From the NCBI GenBank assembly GCA_945870185.1, contig CAMBRK010000045.1, positions 1 through 34,439 on the forward strand: a stretch of 34,439 bases of DNA, written 5' to 3'. Positions 34,191-34,439 of the stretch are shown here, one piece after another. The DNA is from Aureispira sp. CCB-QB1 (GTDB taxonomy: Bacteria > Bacteroidota > Bacteroidia > Chitinophagales > Saprospiraceae). The position numbers and the translations under genes are program-made. Position 1 is the first letter of the stretch. Every line of letters begins with the position of its first letter. A model generated the notes under the pieces. That model made no database searches. It was not told where the DNA came from and saw only the letters and a program-made list of their open reading frames with translations.

Positions 34191-34439
34191 ATGAACGTGA
34201 TCGTTTTGACCCCTGAAAAAGAAATCTATAACGGGAAAGTGACTTCTGTCAAAGTACCTGGCTTAGATGGATCTTTTGAAATACTTCAGAACCACGCTCC
34301 TATAGTGGCAGCATTGGGAGAAGGAGAAATCCGGATTGTAGATAAAAGTGGCAGTAAAAAGACTTTTATGGTTAAAAAAGGATTTATCGAAGTTCTTAAA
34401 AATGAAGTTTCATTATTGGTGCAAGGGGTGAAGGAGTAA
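34191..34439 (+). CDS. atpC: ATP synthase F1 epsilon subunit (short form)
   Basis: This 82-aa protein matches the N-terminal beta-sandwich of epsilon: MNVIVLTPEKEIYNGKVTSVKVPGLDGSFEILQNHAPIVAAL is the diagnostic segment, with FMVKKGFIEVLKNEVSLLV after it. The stop TAA is the last codon of the window. It lacks the C-terminal helical hairpin (about 45-50 residues) that inhibits ATP hydrolysis in E. coli and Bacillus. Because the stop is visible, this is a true short form and not a window truncation. It lies 29 bp after atpD and is surely cotranscribed. Confidence 0.94.
   Translation: MNVIVLTPEKEIYNGKVTSVKVPGLDGSFEILQNHAPIVAALGEGEIRIVDKSGSKKTFMVKKGFIEVLKNEVSLLVQGVKE

Overview
The window reads as chromosome of a Bacteroidota bacterium, most likely in the Saprospiraceae/Chitinophagales neighbourhood. 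The lineage is an inference from four signs. Many genes are preceded by the Bacteroidota -7 element TAnnTTTG. SecA is long (1097 aa). atpD-atpC form a two-gene unit apart from the other ATP synthase genes, with a short epsilon subunit. Lipoproteins, a DUF1573 protein and beta-barrel/adhesin remnants of Bacteroidota type are also present. No rRNA, tRNA, CRISPR array, complete insertion sequence or prophage was seen.

Layout. 1-260: structured GC-rich non-coding repeat. 261-3825: ABC-F ATPase (-), dienelactone hydrolase (+), GNAT acetyltransferase (+), with repeat-rich gaps. 4279-6837: an AT-rich pair of lipoproteins (-), the larger with an HEMIH zinc-protease motif. 7268-10006: a 912-aa cytoplasmic Mo/W formate dehydrogenase catalytic subunit with no partner genes nearby. 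10007-10633: nested inverted repeats. 10634-11467: XRE/S24 self-cleaving-type repressor. 11646-16100 (-): GH31 alpha-glucosidase, DUF1573 protein, DEAD-box helicase. 16317-18337: ComF, a four-TM protein and a thioredoxin-fold protein. 18534-23558 (-): the secA-ribD-nth unit.

23800-26560 is a decay zone. It holds an ECF42-type sigma-factor C-terminal fragment, a truncated outer-membrane protein with an in-frame TAG, a frameshifted beta-helix adhesin fragment and an MscS channel split by one TAA. An intact pterin carbinolamine dehydratase gene sits among them.

26682-34439: DtxR/MntR regulator (-) divergent from ruvC; a parDE toxin-antitoxin operon bracketed by inverted copies of a hairpin-plus-13-mer element; a HAD hydrolase (-); an alaA-SSS transporter operon; and atpD-atpC, which ends exactly at the window edge.

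Most genes are housekeeping. The parts most worth a second look are the parDE unit with its flanking elements and operator palindrome, the decay zone, the palindrome at the DtxR/MntR promoter, the HEMIH lipoprotein pair, the orphan formate dehydrogenase and several unclassified inverted-repeat islands. I did not find a clear multi-gene novel defence or metabolic system.
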